From positions 1 to 64,000 of the forward strand of contig CALVUQ010000006.1 in the NCBI GenBank assembly GCA_944363615.1: a stretch of 64,000 nt of DNA, given 5' to 3'. The notes beneath the pieces were generated by a model. It made no database searches, was not told the DNA's origin, and was given only the letters and a program-made list of their open reading frames with translations. Source of the stretch: an uncultured Clostridia bacterium (lineage in GTDB: Bacteria > Bacillota > Clostridia > Christensenellales > Pumilibacteraceae). A program made the position numbers and the translations under genes. Below, one piece after another: positions 27,048-35,625 of this stretch (the stretch's first letter is position 1; the number at the start of each line of letters is the position of its first letter).

Positions 27048-27857
27048 ATGGAAAACGAAATAAAGGACGAATTTTCACAGGAATTTCCCGAAGGCTTAAA
27101 ATACGACTATAAATATTACCGCTCTTCGTCGGTGTTTTTTCCTGCGCATTCGCATAACGCATACGAACTTATTTTCATAATCCGCGGCGACGCGTCGTAC
27201 GTCATTGAAGACAGAGAATACAAACTTAACAATTACGATCTTGTAATCACAAGTCCCCGAAAGCATCATTACATACGTCTGGATTCGCCTTGCGACTATG
27301 AGCGTTTCGACGTGCTGATAGCTCCCGCGCACCCGCTTGCGGATATATTGAAAGATTTACCCGATTCGTCCGAGGTAGTACATTGCTTAACAAATAAGGT
27401 AATTACGGAAAACTTCAACAAAATTAAATTGTATTACAGACAGTTTTCCGAAGAAATCTGTTATAAACTTATCACTTCGCTGCTGACCGAAATCCTTTAC
27501 AACGTATCCGCCAGCGAAAACGAACTTTTTGCTTCTTCTCAGATTGTTTCACCGCTGATCCGAAAAGCGCTTGCTTATATAAACGCGCATCTTTTTACGA
27601 TAAAAAACATATCGGAAATCTGCAACGAACTGTTTATAGCAAAAAACTATTTCTTCCGCCTTTTCAAAAGTACTTTGAAAGTATCTCCCAAAAAATACAT
27701 TCTCGACAAACGTCTTCTTTACGCGCAGGGGCTTTTGTCAAGCGGCGAAAAACCCACTGCGGTTTACCGTGAATGCGGTTTTTCAAATTATGTGTCCTTT
27801 TACAAAAGCTACGTTGCGCTTTTCGGACACTCGCCCTCCTCTGAAAATAAACGCTGA
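27048..27857 (+). CDS. AraC family transcriptional regulator
   Basis: A 269-residue regulator with an N-terminal cupin-like sensor domain (FFPAHSHNAYELIFIIRG, about residues 25-110, carrying the usual H-x-H/E ligand-pocket pattern) and a C-terminal double helix-turn-helix of the AraC/XylS type (residues ~168-265, with ISEICNELFIAKNYFFRLFK and VYRECGFSNYVSFYKSYVALFG). It likely senses a sugar and controls the divergent Gfo/Idh/MocA gene and perhaps the convergent nag operon, whose stop codon is only three bases from its own. ATG preceded by GGGGG. Confidence 0.92.
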   Translation: MENEIKDEFSQEFPEGLKYDYKYYRSSSVFFPAHSHNAYELIFIIRGDASYVIEDREYKLNNYDLVITSPRKHHYIRLDSPCDYERFDVLIAPAHPLADILKDLPDSSEVVHCLTNKVITENFNKIKLYYRQFSEEICYKLITSLLTEILYNVSASENELFASSQIVSPLIRKALAYINAHLFTIKNISEICNELFIAKNYFFRLFKSTLKVSPKKYILDKRLLYAQGLLSSGEKPTAVYRECGFSNYVSFYKSYVALFGHSPSSENKR

Positions 27858-27860
27858 AAT

Positions 27861-29012
27861 TTAAAAATTATGCCTTCTCCCGTCCGTAAACACCTCGCGG
27901 ACGGTTATTTTATCGTCGAAAACGACTATGTCCGCGTCGAATCCGCACCTTATAACTCCCTTTTTAACGTTAAGTATACGGGCAGGAACTTCGGTCAGCA
28001 TTTTCACCGCGCCTACAACCGACTCCGAACATTTGCTTACAAGGGTACGCACGAGAATTTCGGCTGTCGCAACGCTGCCCGCAAAAGCCGAACGGTCCTT
28101 TAACTTACAGACGCCGTCTTCCACAATAAAGGGCGTACCGCTCATGACGCCTTCCTTTATGTCGGTACCGGCTATGGCAAGGCTGTCGGTGACAAGCGCT
28201 ACCCTGTCCCTGCCTTTCACTTTCAGTATCATTTTTATAAGCTCGGGCGGAAGATGAACGCCGTCGGCAATGATTTCCACGCTGAGTTCGTCGCGCAAAA
28301 ACGCCGTTTCGATAACTCCCGGGCGACGGTATCCGTGTACGCGCGTAACGGTAGACGTACACGAATAAAGATGAGTGACAAGGCTGCAACCGTTTTTTAC
28401 GGCGATAACCGCATCCTCGTAAGTTGCGTCCGTATGTCCCATAGACGCTATTATGCCGTGCTCCGAAACGTATTTGCAGAAAGCGCCGCCTTTATCGCAT
28501 TCCGGAGCGTAAGTCCACCTGGCGATCGCTTTGGGAAAATCGGATATAAGCGAAGCATATTGACGTTTATCGGGTTTAATTATGAAATCGGGACACTGAG
28601 CGCCGCATTGCGCGGAAGATAAATACGGACCTTCGAGATGCGCGCCGGCAATAATTTTCGGCAACTTTTTACTTTTCATGGCTGCGTCTATATTTTCCAC
28701 GGCGGAACGCATGGCTGAAAACGGACCGGCCGAAACGGTGGGAAGTATAGTAGTCGTTCCGTGTCGCAGATGGAAAAGGCAGCCCTTTACGACCTCCTCT
28801 TCACTGCTGAAGGTAAAGGCGTAACCGCCCCCGCCGTGCGTATGAAGGTCGATAAACCCGGGAGAAACGTATAATCCCGTAAAGTCGTACTCCTCGTCGC
28901 ACTTTGCCCCTTCCTTTCGGGTTATATCGGCAATTTTACCTTTGTCAAGGTATAAAAATCCGTCCGTTAAACCTTTTTCGGTTATTATTCTGTCGCTTTT
29001 TATTTTAATCAT
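27861..29012 (-). CDS. nagA: N-acetylglucosamine-6-phosphate deacetylase
   Basis: Metal-dependent amidohydrolase, 383 residues, converting GlcNAc-6-P to GlcN-6-P and acetate. Seen: metal motif HTHGGGGYAF, the substrate motif GAHLEGPYLS, metal histidines in SMGHTDATYEDA and VTHLYSCTS, the substrate-recognition loop ADGVHLPPELI and the catalytic aspartate in LVTDSLAIAG. The usual HLYNAM is HLYSCT here. Start ATG lies six bases after the nagB stop without a strong ribosome site, indicating coupling. Last gene of the four-gene operon, and the clearest indication that the locus handles N-acetylated amino sugars. Confidence 0.93.
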   Translation of the reverse strand: MIKIKSDRIITEKGLTDGFLYLDKGKIADITRKEGAKCDEEYDFTGLYVSPGFIDLHTHGGGGYAFTFSSEEEVVKGCLFHLRHGTTTILPTVSAGPFSAMRSAVENIDAAMKSKKLPKIIAGAHLEGPYLSSAQCGAQCPDFIIKPDKRQYASLISDFPKAIARWTYAPECDKGGAFCKYVSEHGIIASMGHTDATYEDAVIAVKNGCSLVTHLYSCTSTVTRVHGYRRPGVIETAFLRDELSVEIIADGVHLPPELIKMILKVKGRDRVALVTDSLAIAGTDIKEGVMSGTPFIVEDGVCKLKDRSAFAGSVATAEILVRTLVSKCSESVVGAVKMLTEVPARILNVKKGVIRCGFDADIVVFDDKITVREVFTDGRRHNF

Positions 29013-29018
29013 AGTAGA

Positions 29019-29783
29019 TTAAAGAAGCGAAGAGCTGTCGCCGTCGAGATAAAGCACCGCATGGTCGGCAAGGCGCAGCACGCTGGCAGGACAACCTGTG
29101 CCGATTTTACCCTTAAGGCATTCCTTTACCGCTTTGGCCTTTGTTTTTGCGGGTACTACGCAAAACAACCACGGCGCGGAAACAAGCGTAGGAACAGTAA
29201 GCGTTATCGCGTACTTTGGCACGTCTTCAAGCCTTAGAAAACAACCGTCGTGCACCTGCTGGTTTCGGCATACTTCATCCAGCTTTACGACTTTGACGCC
29301 GCGCTTATCGGCAAAGTCCGCAACGGGCGGATCGTTAAAAGCAATATGACCGTTTTCGCCTATTCCCATTACTACGATATCGGGCGGATTGTTTTTCAGA
29401 AGATTTTCGTATCGCTCCGCTTCCTTTTCGGGATCAACGGCCGCGCAATCGATATAATTAACCGACTTAAAATTTACCTTACCGAAAATGTGTGCTTTCA
29501 AAAAATTTCCGAACCCTTGAGGAGCGCTTTCGCTAAGCCCGATATACTCGTCCATATGGAAGCCGTTTATGCGGTTCCATTCGATTTCGCCGTCATCAGC
29601 CAAAGCATCAAGCACCTCGTTCTGCGACGGAGCAGCGGCGAAAATCATGTTTATTTCGTCCTTTTTCTTCAGAAGTTCCGCGATTTTTTCCTTGATTTCC
29701 TTTGCGGCGGTCTGTCCCATAAGCGTACGGTTCGGAAAAATTTTTACGCTTAGTTTGTCAACGGTCATCTGTTTGATATTCAT
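29019..29783 (-). CDS. nagB: Glucosamine-6-phosphate deaminase
   Basis: Aldose-ketose isomerase/deaminase, 254 residues, turning GlcN-6-P into fructose-6-P and ammonia. Seen: phosphate loop FAAAPSQNEVLDAL, the catalytic aspartate motif GFHMDEYIGL, GIGENGHIAFNDPP with the catalytic histidine, and VPTLVSAPWLFCVV. ATG overlaps the stop of the upstream isomerase gene (ATGA), so translation is coupled. Together with nagA it delivers amino sugars to glycolysis. Confidence 0.93.
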   Translation of the reverse strand: MNIKQMTVDKLSVKIFPNRTLMGQTAAKEIKEKIAELLKKKDEINMIFAAAPSQNEVLDALADDGEIEWNRINGFHMDEYIGLSESAPQGFGNFLKAHIFGKVNFKSVNYIDCAAVDPEKEAERYENLLKNNPPDIVVMGIGENGHIAFNDPPVADFADKRGVKVVKLDEVCRNQQVHDGCFLRLEDVPKYAITLTVPTLVSAPWLFCVVPAKTKAKAVKECLKGKIGTGCPASVLRLADHAVLYLDGDSSSLL

Positions 29784-30607
29784 AACAATTCGCTTAAACG
29801 GTTTACTGCGTCCGTAAAAGCTTCCTCCTTGTTCTTATATTTATAAGGATTGTCAAAGCTTTTGCCCACAAGCGCGTTAAAACCCGAAAACGTCTGCAAA
29901 TGCGGCTCAAGCGTAATAAAGACATTATTTTCTTTGCGGTTTCTGTAGTCGTGAAGAATTTCTTTTATCTTCGCCTCACCTTTCCCGGGCGGCACGACGG
30001 CGCCCGTCTTAAGCGCGTCTTTAACGTGAAAATAATCTATTCTGTCGCGTAACAGCAAGTATGCGTCCCATGCGTCGTATCCGTCCAGCACAAAGTTACC
30101 CATATCGAAAACGCAACCTATTTTGCCACCGAAAAACCTGAGAATGTCAAGACAGTTTTCGGGACTTTCGCCGTAAATGTTTGCTTCGTTTTCGTGGCAG
30201 GGCAATATGCCGTATTTTTCACCTAAGGCAGCTACGGGTTCAAGCGCGGCGAACGTTTTGTCGCGACGACGGCTTTTATCTGTATCGTGCGAATAAAAGC
30301 TGAATATCCTTACATATTTTGCGCCTAATATCGTTGCCGCGGAAAAAACCCTTTCCTCAAGAATCGGATCGGCTTGCTCCGGCAAAGTTTTCCCTATGGG
30401 CGAACCGACGGAAGATACTTTAAGACCGTAAGAGTCAAGCATTTTACGCACCTTTACAGCGTCGGATTCGGTGAAAAGCGAAACGTTTTTTCCGTCGGCG
30501 TGGCGGATTTCCATGTAGCGTATCCCGAATTTTTTAAGAGCCTGACACTGTTTTTCCAACCCGTCGGCATATTCGTCTGAAAACGCAGACAAAATCAATT
30601 CCGCCAT
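29780..30607 (-). CDS. Sugar phosphate isomerase/epimerase family TIM-barrel protein
   Basis: A 275-residue AP-endonuclease-2-like TIM barrel. Seen: LSAFSDEYADG at the start, metal-ligand regions PCHENEANIYGE, CVFDMGNFVLDG, YFHVKDAL and the C-terminal ITLEPHLQ. The family includes sugar epimerases, inosose dehydratases and the lyase subunits acting on 3-keto-glycosides. ATG preceded by GGGGAGG; the gene overlaps the stop of the preceding dehydrogenase (TAATG) and the start of nagB. Its tight linkage with a Gfo/Idh/MocA dehydrogenase suggests it acts on the oxidised sugar. Confidence 0.85.
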   Translation of the reverse strand: MAELILSAFSDEYADGLEKQCQALKKFGIRYMEIRHADGKNVSLFTESDAVKVRKMLDSYGLKVSSVGSPIGKTLPEQADPILEERVFSAATILGAKYVRIFSFYSHDTDKSRRRDKTFAALEPVAALGEKYGILPCHENEANIYGESPENCLDILRFFGGKIGCVFDMGNFVLDGYDAWDAYLLLRDRIDYFHVKDALKTGAVVPPGKGEAKIKEILHDYRNRKENNVFITLEPHLQTFSGFNALVGKSFDNPYKYKNKEEAFTDAVNRLSELL

Positions 30608-31485
30608 TAAATAACAACCTCCCCGACAGATTCCTCTTTACCGCTTATCATGGCGCGGTTCAATGCGTTCATTACGAACACTGGCGCGGCAAGCTCCTTA
30701 AAGTCGTATTTTTGTTCTTCCCCGCACAACATATTATAAAACTCGTCGAATTCTTTCATAAAACAGGGATTAACACCGTCCACCGTAAACGCGCCGCCCT
30801 TATCTGCCTTTTCGGAGCATAACAGCGCGTAATAGTTGTCGTACCGCTCGTCAGCGTACAGTCCCGAAACTGCAAAGTCTTTATAAACGAAAAGCGCGCT
30901 TAACGACTCGGCAAGCCGAACCAAGGAAACTTTTTCGGGATATCGTCCGAATATTTCCCCTACCGTATCCACAAGGTGCTGTGCGTAAAAAAAGAAACCG
31001 CCGTGAGGACTGTTCAAACTTATCGGACAACGCACGAAGCCGCCTAAAGTCCTGCCGTTGCTTCCCTCTATTCTTGTTTTACGAAGCGATTGCACCGTGG
31101 CGTCAAATTTTAACGAAGACCCCCCGCACACCTTTGCCCCTGCGCTTTTGGCGCTGCGCAAAAAGGCGACGGTGTCCTCTTCGGAAACGGTAAAAGGTTT
31201 ATCCATGAACACAGATATACCTTTTCTCAAATACGGCTCGGCAAACAAGCGATGATATTTCCCGTGCCTGGCGGTGACAATAACGCCTTCCGCTTCACCG
31301 ACTCCGTCGTCGAAATTTTTCATAGCCTTTACGCCGTATCTTGCGACCAATTTATCCATTGCCGCGGCATCGTAACTGAACACGCCCGTTACGTCCACGT
31401 CCGAATACTTTTTATTGCTTGAGATAAACCTTAAAAACATATCGGCATGTGAATTTTCACACCCCAGTATAACCACTTTTTTCAT
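30607..31485 (-). CDS. Gfo/Idh/MocA family oxidoreductase (short form)
   Basis: A 292-residue NAD(P)-dependent dehydrogenase. Seen: KKVVILGCENSHADMFLRF instead of the strict GxGxxG, then FMDKPFTVSE with the catalytic lysine, and a shortened C-terminal domain with FVRCPISLNSPHGGFFFYAQHLVD containing the substrate-site histidines. First gene of the dehydrogenase-isomerase-nagB-nagA operon; ATG with GAGGGGAG. The substrate is unknown; the operon suggests an amino-sugar or its glycoside. Confidence 0.82.
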   Translation of the reverse strand: MKKVVILGCENSHADMFLRFISSNKKYSDVDVTGVFSYDAAAMDKLVARYGVKAMKNFDDGVGEAEGVIVTARHGKYHRLFAEPYLRKGISVFMDKPFTVSEEDTVAFLRSAKSAGAKVCGGSSLKFDATVQSLRKTRIEGSNGRTLGGFVRCPISLNSPHGGFFFYAQHLVDTVGEIFGRYPEKVSLVRLAESLSALFVYKDFAVSGLYADERYDNYYALLCSEKADKGGAFTVDGVNPCFMKEFDEFYNMLCGEEQKYDFKELAAPVFVMNALNRAMISGKEESVGEVVI

Positions 31486-31586
31486 TGTTTCTCCCCTCTT
31501 CTTAACGCGAGTTTATCGCTTAAAATAAATTTGCGTTACGGATTTTTTGTTGCAAAATTGTTTTATAAAAAATAATTATATGATTT

Positions 31587-31615
31587 ATTATATAATGCAT
31601 TTCAGTAAAAGTAAA
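31587..31615 (-). promoter_or_regulatory. Probable promoter of the dehydrogenase-isomerase-nagB-nagA operon
   Basis: Minus strand TTTACT, 17 bp, perfect TATAAT. Confidence 0.55.
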
Positions 31616-31852
31616 TAGCAATAACTAACCTGAATATTAATAAAAATAACTTATTACTTTTACTTGTCGCCATGCATAATCATAAAGAAAGTGAAAATTA
31701 CTGCCGTGGCAAAACAGCGTTCCAACGATTTTTATTTTAAGAAAGCAGAGAGTTTATTCCGTAAAAAATTTAATCTTCACGCAGAAATAAAACATAAAAA
31801 ACGGAAAAACAACCGAATTATTTTACCGAATCTACGGCATTTTATAATAGAA

Positions 31853-31880
31853 AAAAGACACCCTGAACAAGGTGCCTTTT
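31853..31880 (-). terminator. Terminator of the large glycan operon
   Basis: AAAAGACACC / GGTGCCTTTT stem (one mismatch, 8-base loop) 10 bp past the last gene, followed by T-run in minus direction. Confidence 0.75.
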
Positions 31881-31890
31881 AAATCAAAAA

Positions 31891-32964
31891 TCAAAGTTTT
31901 ACGGGTTTTCCTTCGTAAATACTGCGATATGCCGCATCGATTATCGCTATTGTATTGCGGTGCCGCTCAAGCGTTATCGTAGGAGGCGCTCCGTTACGGA
32001 CGGCGTCCGCAAAATCGTCTATACTGCCGCCGTAACCGTATCTGTGCCCGCAACCGAAAGAAGTATAATTATGATTAGGCAGCCCCGTATGGTTAATCCA
32101 GTTTCCGTAAGAATCGCCTATTATGTAACCGTCGGAACCGAAAACCGAAAGATTTACCTCCACCCGTTTGGGATACTGCTCCCACCCGTCGGCAATTATT
32201 TTCGCGGGATTTTCCGTCCTTGAATAAGAAGGATCAAGCGAAAAAGTAATGCCCTTTTTAGTGATTCCGGTAACAAATGCGAAATCCTCGACCTCGGAAT
32301 TACGTATATTCGGGGCGGTTTCGGCGTAAACTTCGACCACCTCGTCGTCAAGCAACCAGCGCAGCATATCGAAAATATGCGGATGATCGGTAAGACAGCC
32401 GCCGCGGCATATTTTGCTTCCGGGTTTTATGGGAACGCGTTTACCGTAACTTTCCTCCGGCAGTCCGTGCCAGGGAAGCCACCACATGGGATTGTGAGAA
32501 GTGTTTGTAGCGATGAAAGACGTGACTTTACCTACTTTACCGCCTTCAATCAGCTCCTTTACTCTGTAAGGCGTAGCGTGATAGTGCATTTCAAGTTCCA
32601 CGCATACGATGCTTTTGCTCTTTTTCTTAAGCGACAGAATTTCATCGTATTCGTTTAAGTCCAGCGTAGGAATCTTCATGGAAAGAATATGTATATTTCT
32701 TTCAAAACAAAGCTTGAATTGCTTTAAATGATACCAGTTGGCGCTTGCCATAATAACCGCTTCGATTTCGGGATGAGCGTCAAGCATTTTCTCATCGTCG
32801 TCGTATTGATCAACGCCTTCCAGTTTTTCTATGAAAATCCTGTCGTGATAGCCCGGCGCGACGGATATGGCGCGAAGGTCGAACCGCGGGTCGTTCTTTA
32901 TTCCGTAATAGCCCCTGGCGTGTCCGTGATTACAGGACATGATTGCGACTTTAATCGGCTCCAT
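31891..32964 (-). CDS. Gfo/Idh/MocA family oxidoreductase with altered EKP motif
   Basis: A 357-residue dehydrogenase-like protein. It opens with VAIMSCNHGHARGYYG where others have GxGxxG, and the EKP motif is MKIPTL, keeping only the lysine and proline. The C-terminal domain has WWLPWHG and a histidine-rich GCLTDHPHIFDMLRWL segment typical of the substrate site. The ATG at 32964, three bases after the preceding stop and with GGGGAGG upstream, is preferred to an ATG ten codons earlier. Last gene of the large glycan operon. Could be a true oxidoreductase or a member using a tightly bound cofactor. Confidence 0.82.
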   Translation of the reverse strand: MEPIKVAIMSCNHGHARGYYGIKNDPRFDLRAISVAPGYHDRIFIEKLEGVDQYDDDEKMLDAHPEIEAVIMASANWYHLKQFKLCFERNIHILSMKIPTLDLNEYDEILSLKKKSKSIVCVELEMHYHATPYRVKELIEGGKVGKVTSFIATNTSHNPMWWLPWHGLPEESYGKRVPIKPGSKICRGGCLTDHPHIFDMLRWLLDDEVVEVYAETAPNIRNSEVEDFAFVTGITKKGITFSLDPSYSRTENPAKIIADGWEQYPKRVEVNLSVFGSDGYIIGDSYGNWINHTGLPNHNYTSFGCGHRYGYGGSIDDFADAVRNGAPPTITLERHRNTIAIIDAAYRSIYEGKPVKL

Positions 32965-32966
32965 AG

Positions 32967-33671
32967 TTAAAAATCCTCCCCTTTTACCACACATTTGCCG
33001 ACGTTTTTTAATGCGACGTCTACAACCCTGTCCAGTCTTTCCGCCGTAGCCGAATCCTTTAAGGCATCGCCATGTGTGATCACTGCATAAATTGCCACTG
33101 CTTCGTCCGCGTCGGAGGGAGCAAGCCCGTAAAGCGCATAATTGCTGTCCGTAAAATACTCGTAGCCGCTTGCAGTGTATACGTTCAGCGCCTGTTGCGG
33201 AATAACCGTATCGACAGAACGGTTTGATATCATCCCTTGAGTGTTGAAAAACTCGTGTTTGAACAAATTGTCGCCGAAGCCAGCAGCGTGCAGACTTACG
33301 CTTAATGCGGCGTCGTTTTCAAACTTTGCCGTTACGTTTGCCGAATTTCCCGATCTGAACACCGTTACTTTATTAACTTCGCTGCAGAAACAGTTTTCGG
33401 CGATAAGAAGCTCACGGAACAGTAACGCGTCCAATGCAGCGTTATCCACCGAATAACCCGTCATGGCGCAAGGCCGGCCCAGAATTTCACGCTTTAAGGT
33501 AAGCCCGAGAATTTTAGGATGCTCCAGAAAGGAAAACAAAGGCGCGCTTTTCCCGTTCCACTTTATAATCTTATATCTTTTTCCCTGCAGTATTTCGTAA
33601 TCGGGCAGAACTTGTTTTCTCAAAGCGAAAAGCTTTTTTACGCCCTCTTCAACCGTATATACTTTTTCCAT
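32967..33671 (-). CDS. Unknown protein resembling a stand-alone Gfo/Idh/MocA C-terminal domain
   Basis: A 234-residue cytoplasmic protein I do not recognise by name. Residues ~105-150 (ANVTAKFENDAALSVSL and HEFFNTQGMISN) look like the open-faced sheet of the Gfo/Idh/MocA C-terminal domain, where F.ng....l and ..GtkG.i are usual; no Rossmann nucleotide fold precedes it. Start ATG shares a base with the preceding stop (TAATG) and has GAAGGAG. It is encoded directly before a complete Gfo/Idh/MocA gene, so it may form a heteromer with that enzyme. This is inference from pattern only. Confidence 0.55.
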   Translation of the reverse strand: MEKVYTVEEGVKKLFALRKQVLPDYEILQGKRYKIIKWNGKSAPLFSFLEHPKILGLTLKREILGRPCAMTGYSVDNAALDALLFRELLIAENCFCSEVNKVTVFRSGNSANVTAKFENDAALSVSLHAAGFGDNLFKHEFFNTQGMISNRSVDTVIPQQALNVYTASGYEYFTDSNYALYGLAPSDADEAVAIYAVITHGDALKDSATAERLDRVVDVALKNVGKCVVKGEDF

Positions 33672-35593
33672 TAAAGATCTCCTTCGTCCCCGAATTGCAA
33701 GCTGAAAATATCACACACGGAATAAAAGCTGTCAAAAGTATTGAACCAGACCCTGATATCTTTTTTCCGTCCCGTTTCCCTTATTACCTTAACCTCTTCA
33801 TATAGCTCCTGCCTGTCGAATAAATAATGATGAAAAGCAAGTTTACAATAACGATAAAACAAACTTTCCACATCAAGACGCGTTTTATATTTTTCATATT
33901 CGTCTTGGGCGGATTCTTCCAGCGGCAAAAGCGCAGCATATCCTTTAGCGAATATTTTTTCGGTTTCTTTCACGAACTCTACGGGGAAGTATTTCTTCTT
34001 TTTGCCCACGGCGAAATGAGAGTGCGCTTTATACCCGAATTCAACGTTTGCCCACTTATAGTGAGCGGTAAGAAATGCTATATACTCCCTGATTGCGTCG
34101 CCCGCTTTTCCGTAATAAACGTCAATGAATTTGTCGGCAAGCTTAAAATATTCCTGGTCCGCGTCCCATAGCATGCGCGACCTTACCCAGTTATCCATTG
34201 TTATGAAAGGTGTCCCGCCGCTGGTCCTGCATCCCTGATGGAAAACGTCGGTGACTCCCATGTCGCGGTATATCCTTATGTTGTCCTGTGCGGACATCCA
34301 TTGCGGGAACGGCGCGTTTATCGAAGCAAAATCCACGCGATAATCCCATACCGCAAAGTTTTTGGCTACTGTTTTCCAACCGTTTATGGCGTTATACGAA
34401 TTAGGATTTTCCTTTTCGTCAAGCAACGAAAACATATAGTAATCGCCTATGGGTGCGTACCTTATGACTATGTTGTCCCTTGCAACCACCGACGGGTCGA
34501 CGGGCGTCCAGACGGGTTTACCGTTTTCGTCCGTGCTTTTCACCGTAGGCGGATCCACTATGGACATGTATGCAAACGTCGTAAGATATATTTCCCTCTC
34601 GGGACAGTTCTGAAGCCGCCACTTCTCCACCTCATCCGCAACCGCGTTTGCAAACCTCAGGGCTACGCCCGAACGGCCGTATTTTTTAACGTCCGCGGTG
34701 CATTGATCGCAACTGCAGAAAACCGAGTTGTCGCTCATGCCCAGCTGGAAAAACGATTTGTCCGTTTCCACGGCGATATAGTTGTTTATGAGATTGTAGA
34801 CGAACGTCCAGAACATTCCGTGCGGAGCCGAAGCGCTGTTATAACCCGCTTCGCTCCAGTCGCCTTTTTCGTATTCGTCCTTAGAGTACAGCGCTTTTGT
34901 ATAGCATATCTGAGGATTGGTAGCCCCGCTGCCGCCTTCGCCGCCGACGTACCAATCGGGATGAGAAGCGCGGTAAACGTCGTAAGGAATTATCTGAAGC
35001 GCCAGAGACTGGTCGTGAAGCGACGCCCACCAAGACCCCTCTCCGTACTTTTTGTCGCCGTTTCTTACCGCAGACCCCGACAAATAAAGCTTGATGTGGT
35101 TTTCAGGGTTTTGCAACGTATCAAAGTTGAACACGTCGCGGTTTTTAAAGTCGGGAAAATCTGTTACGTCCAGACTTCTTTTTACGAGTTTATCGCAGTA
35201 CTCCTCTTCGTCGGGTGCGTAATACATATATCCGAGGTTAAGCTCTAGATATCTTTGAACTGCGTAAATCAAACCCGTTTCTCCCGAGGAAACTATAAAT
35301 ACGTCGTCGCCGTCGCTTTTTATCCTGAACCCGTGGCGTGTGACCTCCTTACGAGTAACGGCAATCCCTTTTTCTCTGCTTAAAAAGTTATCCCCGAGAG
35401 AAATAACGGGACCGTATTTTTTTGTTACCACAGGCATAACCGCGCCTGTTGCCTTTTCAGTTATCCGAGAAAGCTCCTGCGCGGCATACAATACCGATGG
35501 AACAGCGTTTTCCGAAATCAATATCGAATAATCGGTTTTACCTTTTTCGGCGATGGCGCCGTCCGATTTTCCCAACAAAAATTTTCTTTGCAT
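33671..35593 (-). CDS. DUF4838 domain protein, cytoplasmic paralogue (glycosidase-like)
   Basis: A 640-residue protein with two parts: residues ~20-150 resemble the alpha/beta GH67N/GH20b-type N-terminal domain that precedes many hexosaminidase-like barrels, and ~150-600 is the DUF4838 TIM-barrel-like domain with GMSDNSVFCSCDQC, a candidate active-site and metal/cysteine segment. There is no signal peptide, unlike its paralogue, so it should act inside the cell. Residues 187-382 are almost identical to the neighbour while the rest is about half identical. Start ATG with AGGAGG. By family a putative carbohydrate-active enzyme; the activity is not established. Confidence 0.78.
   Translation of the reverse strand: MQRKFLLGKSDGAIAEKGKTDYSILISENAVPSVLYAAQELSRITEKATGAVMPVVTKKYGPVISLGDNFLSREKGIAVTRKEVTRHGFRIKSDGDDVFIVSSGETGLIYAVQRYLELNLGYMYYAPDEEEYCDKLVKRSLDVTDFPDFKNRDVFNFDTLQNPENHIKLYLSGSAVRNGDKKYGEGSWWASLHDQSLALQIIPYDVYRASHPDWYVGGEGGSGATNPQICYTKALYSKDEYEKGDWSEAGYNSASAPHGMFWTFVYNLINNYIAVETDKSFFQLGMSDNSVFCSCDQCTADVKKYGRSGVALRFANAVADEVEKWRLQNCPEREIYLTTFAYMSIVDPPTVKSTDENGKPVWTPVDPSVVARDNIVIRYAPIGDYYMFSLLDEKENPNSYNAINGWKTVAKNFAVWDYRVDFASINAPFPQWMSAQDNIRIYRDMGVTDVFHQGCRTSGGTPFITMDNWVRSRMLWDADQEYFKLADKFIDVYYGKAGDAIREYIAFLTAHYKWANVEFGYKAHSHFAVGKKKKYFPVEFVKETEKIFAKGYAALLPLEESAQDEYEKYKTRLDVESLFYRYCKLAFHHYLFDRQELYEEVKVIRETGRKKDIRVWFNTFDSFYSVCDIFSLQFGDEGDL
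34448..35034. repeat. Near-identical tract, copy 1 (gene conversion)
   Basis: 587 bp inside the cytoplasmic DUF4838 gene that match 36382-36968 with only four mismatches (at 34937, 34938, 34940 and 35006); the first 489 bp are identical without interruption. Flanking sequence drops abruptly to ordinary paralogue divergence. Confidence 0.95.
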
Positions 35594-35625
35594 AATCTAC
35601 CTCCTGTTAATTAAATAGCTTAAAT

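Larger units (their letters stand above)
31486..31890. other. Intergenic region between the two sugar operons
   Basis: Contains the nag-operon promoter (with a ~95-base leader) and the terminator of the large glycan operon; the 230 bp between is AT-rich with no convincing gene. Confidence 0.5.

Noticed and set aside
31664-31882. 72-codon plus-strand frame in the intergenic region
   Set aside because: No ribosome site, lysine-rich low-complexity product, and it runs through a terminator hairpin.
34238-35248. Two long plus-strand frames (336 and 348 codons, also 36169-37215) that resemble each other
   Set aside because: They are antisense shadows of the two DUF4838 genes; their similarity only reflects the shared near-identical tract.
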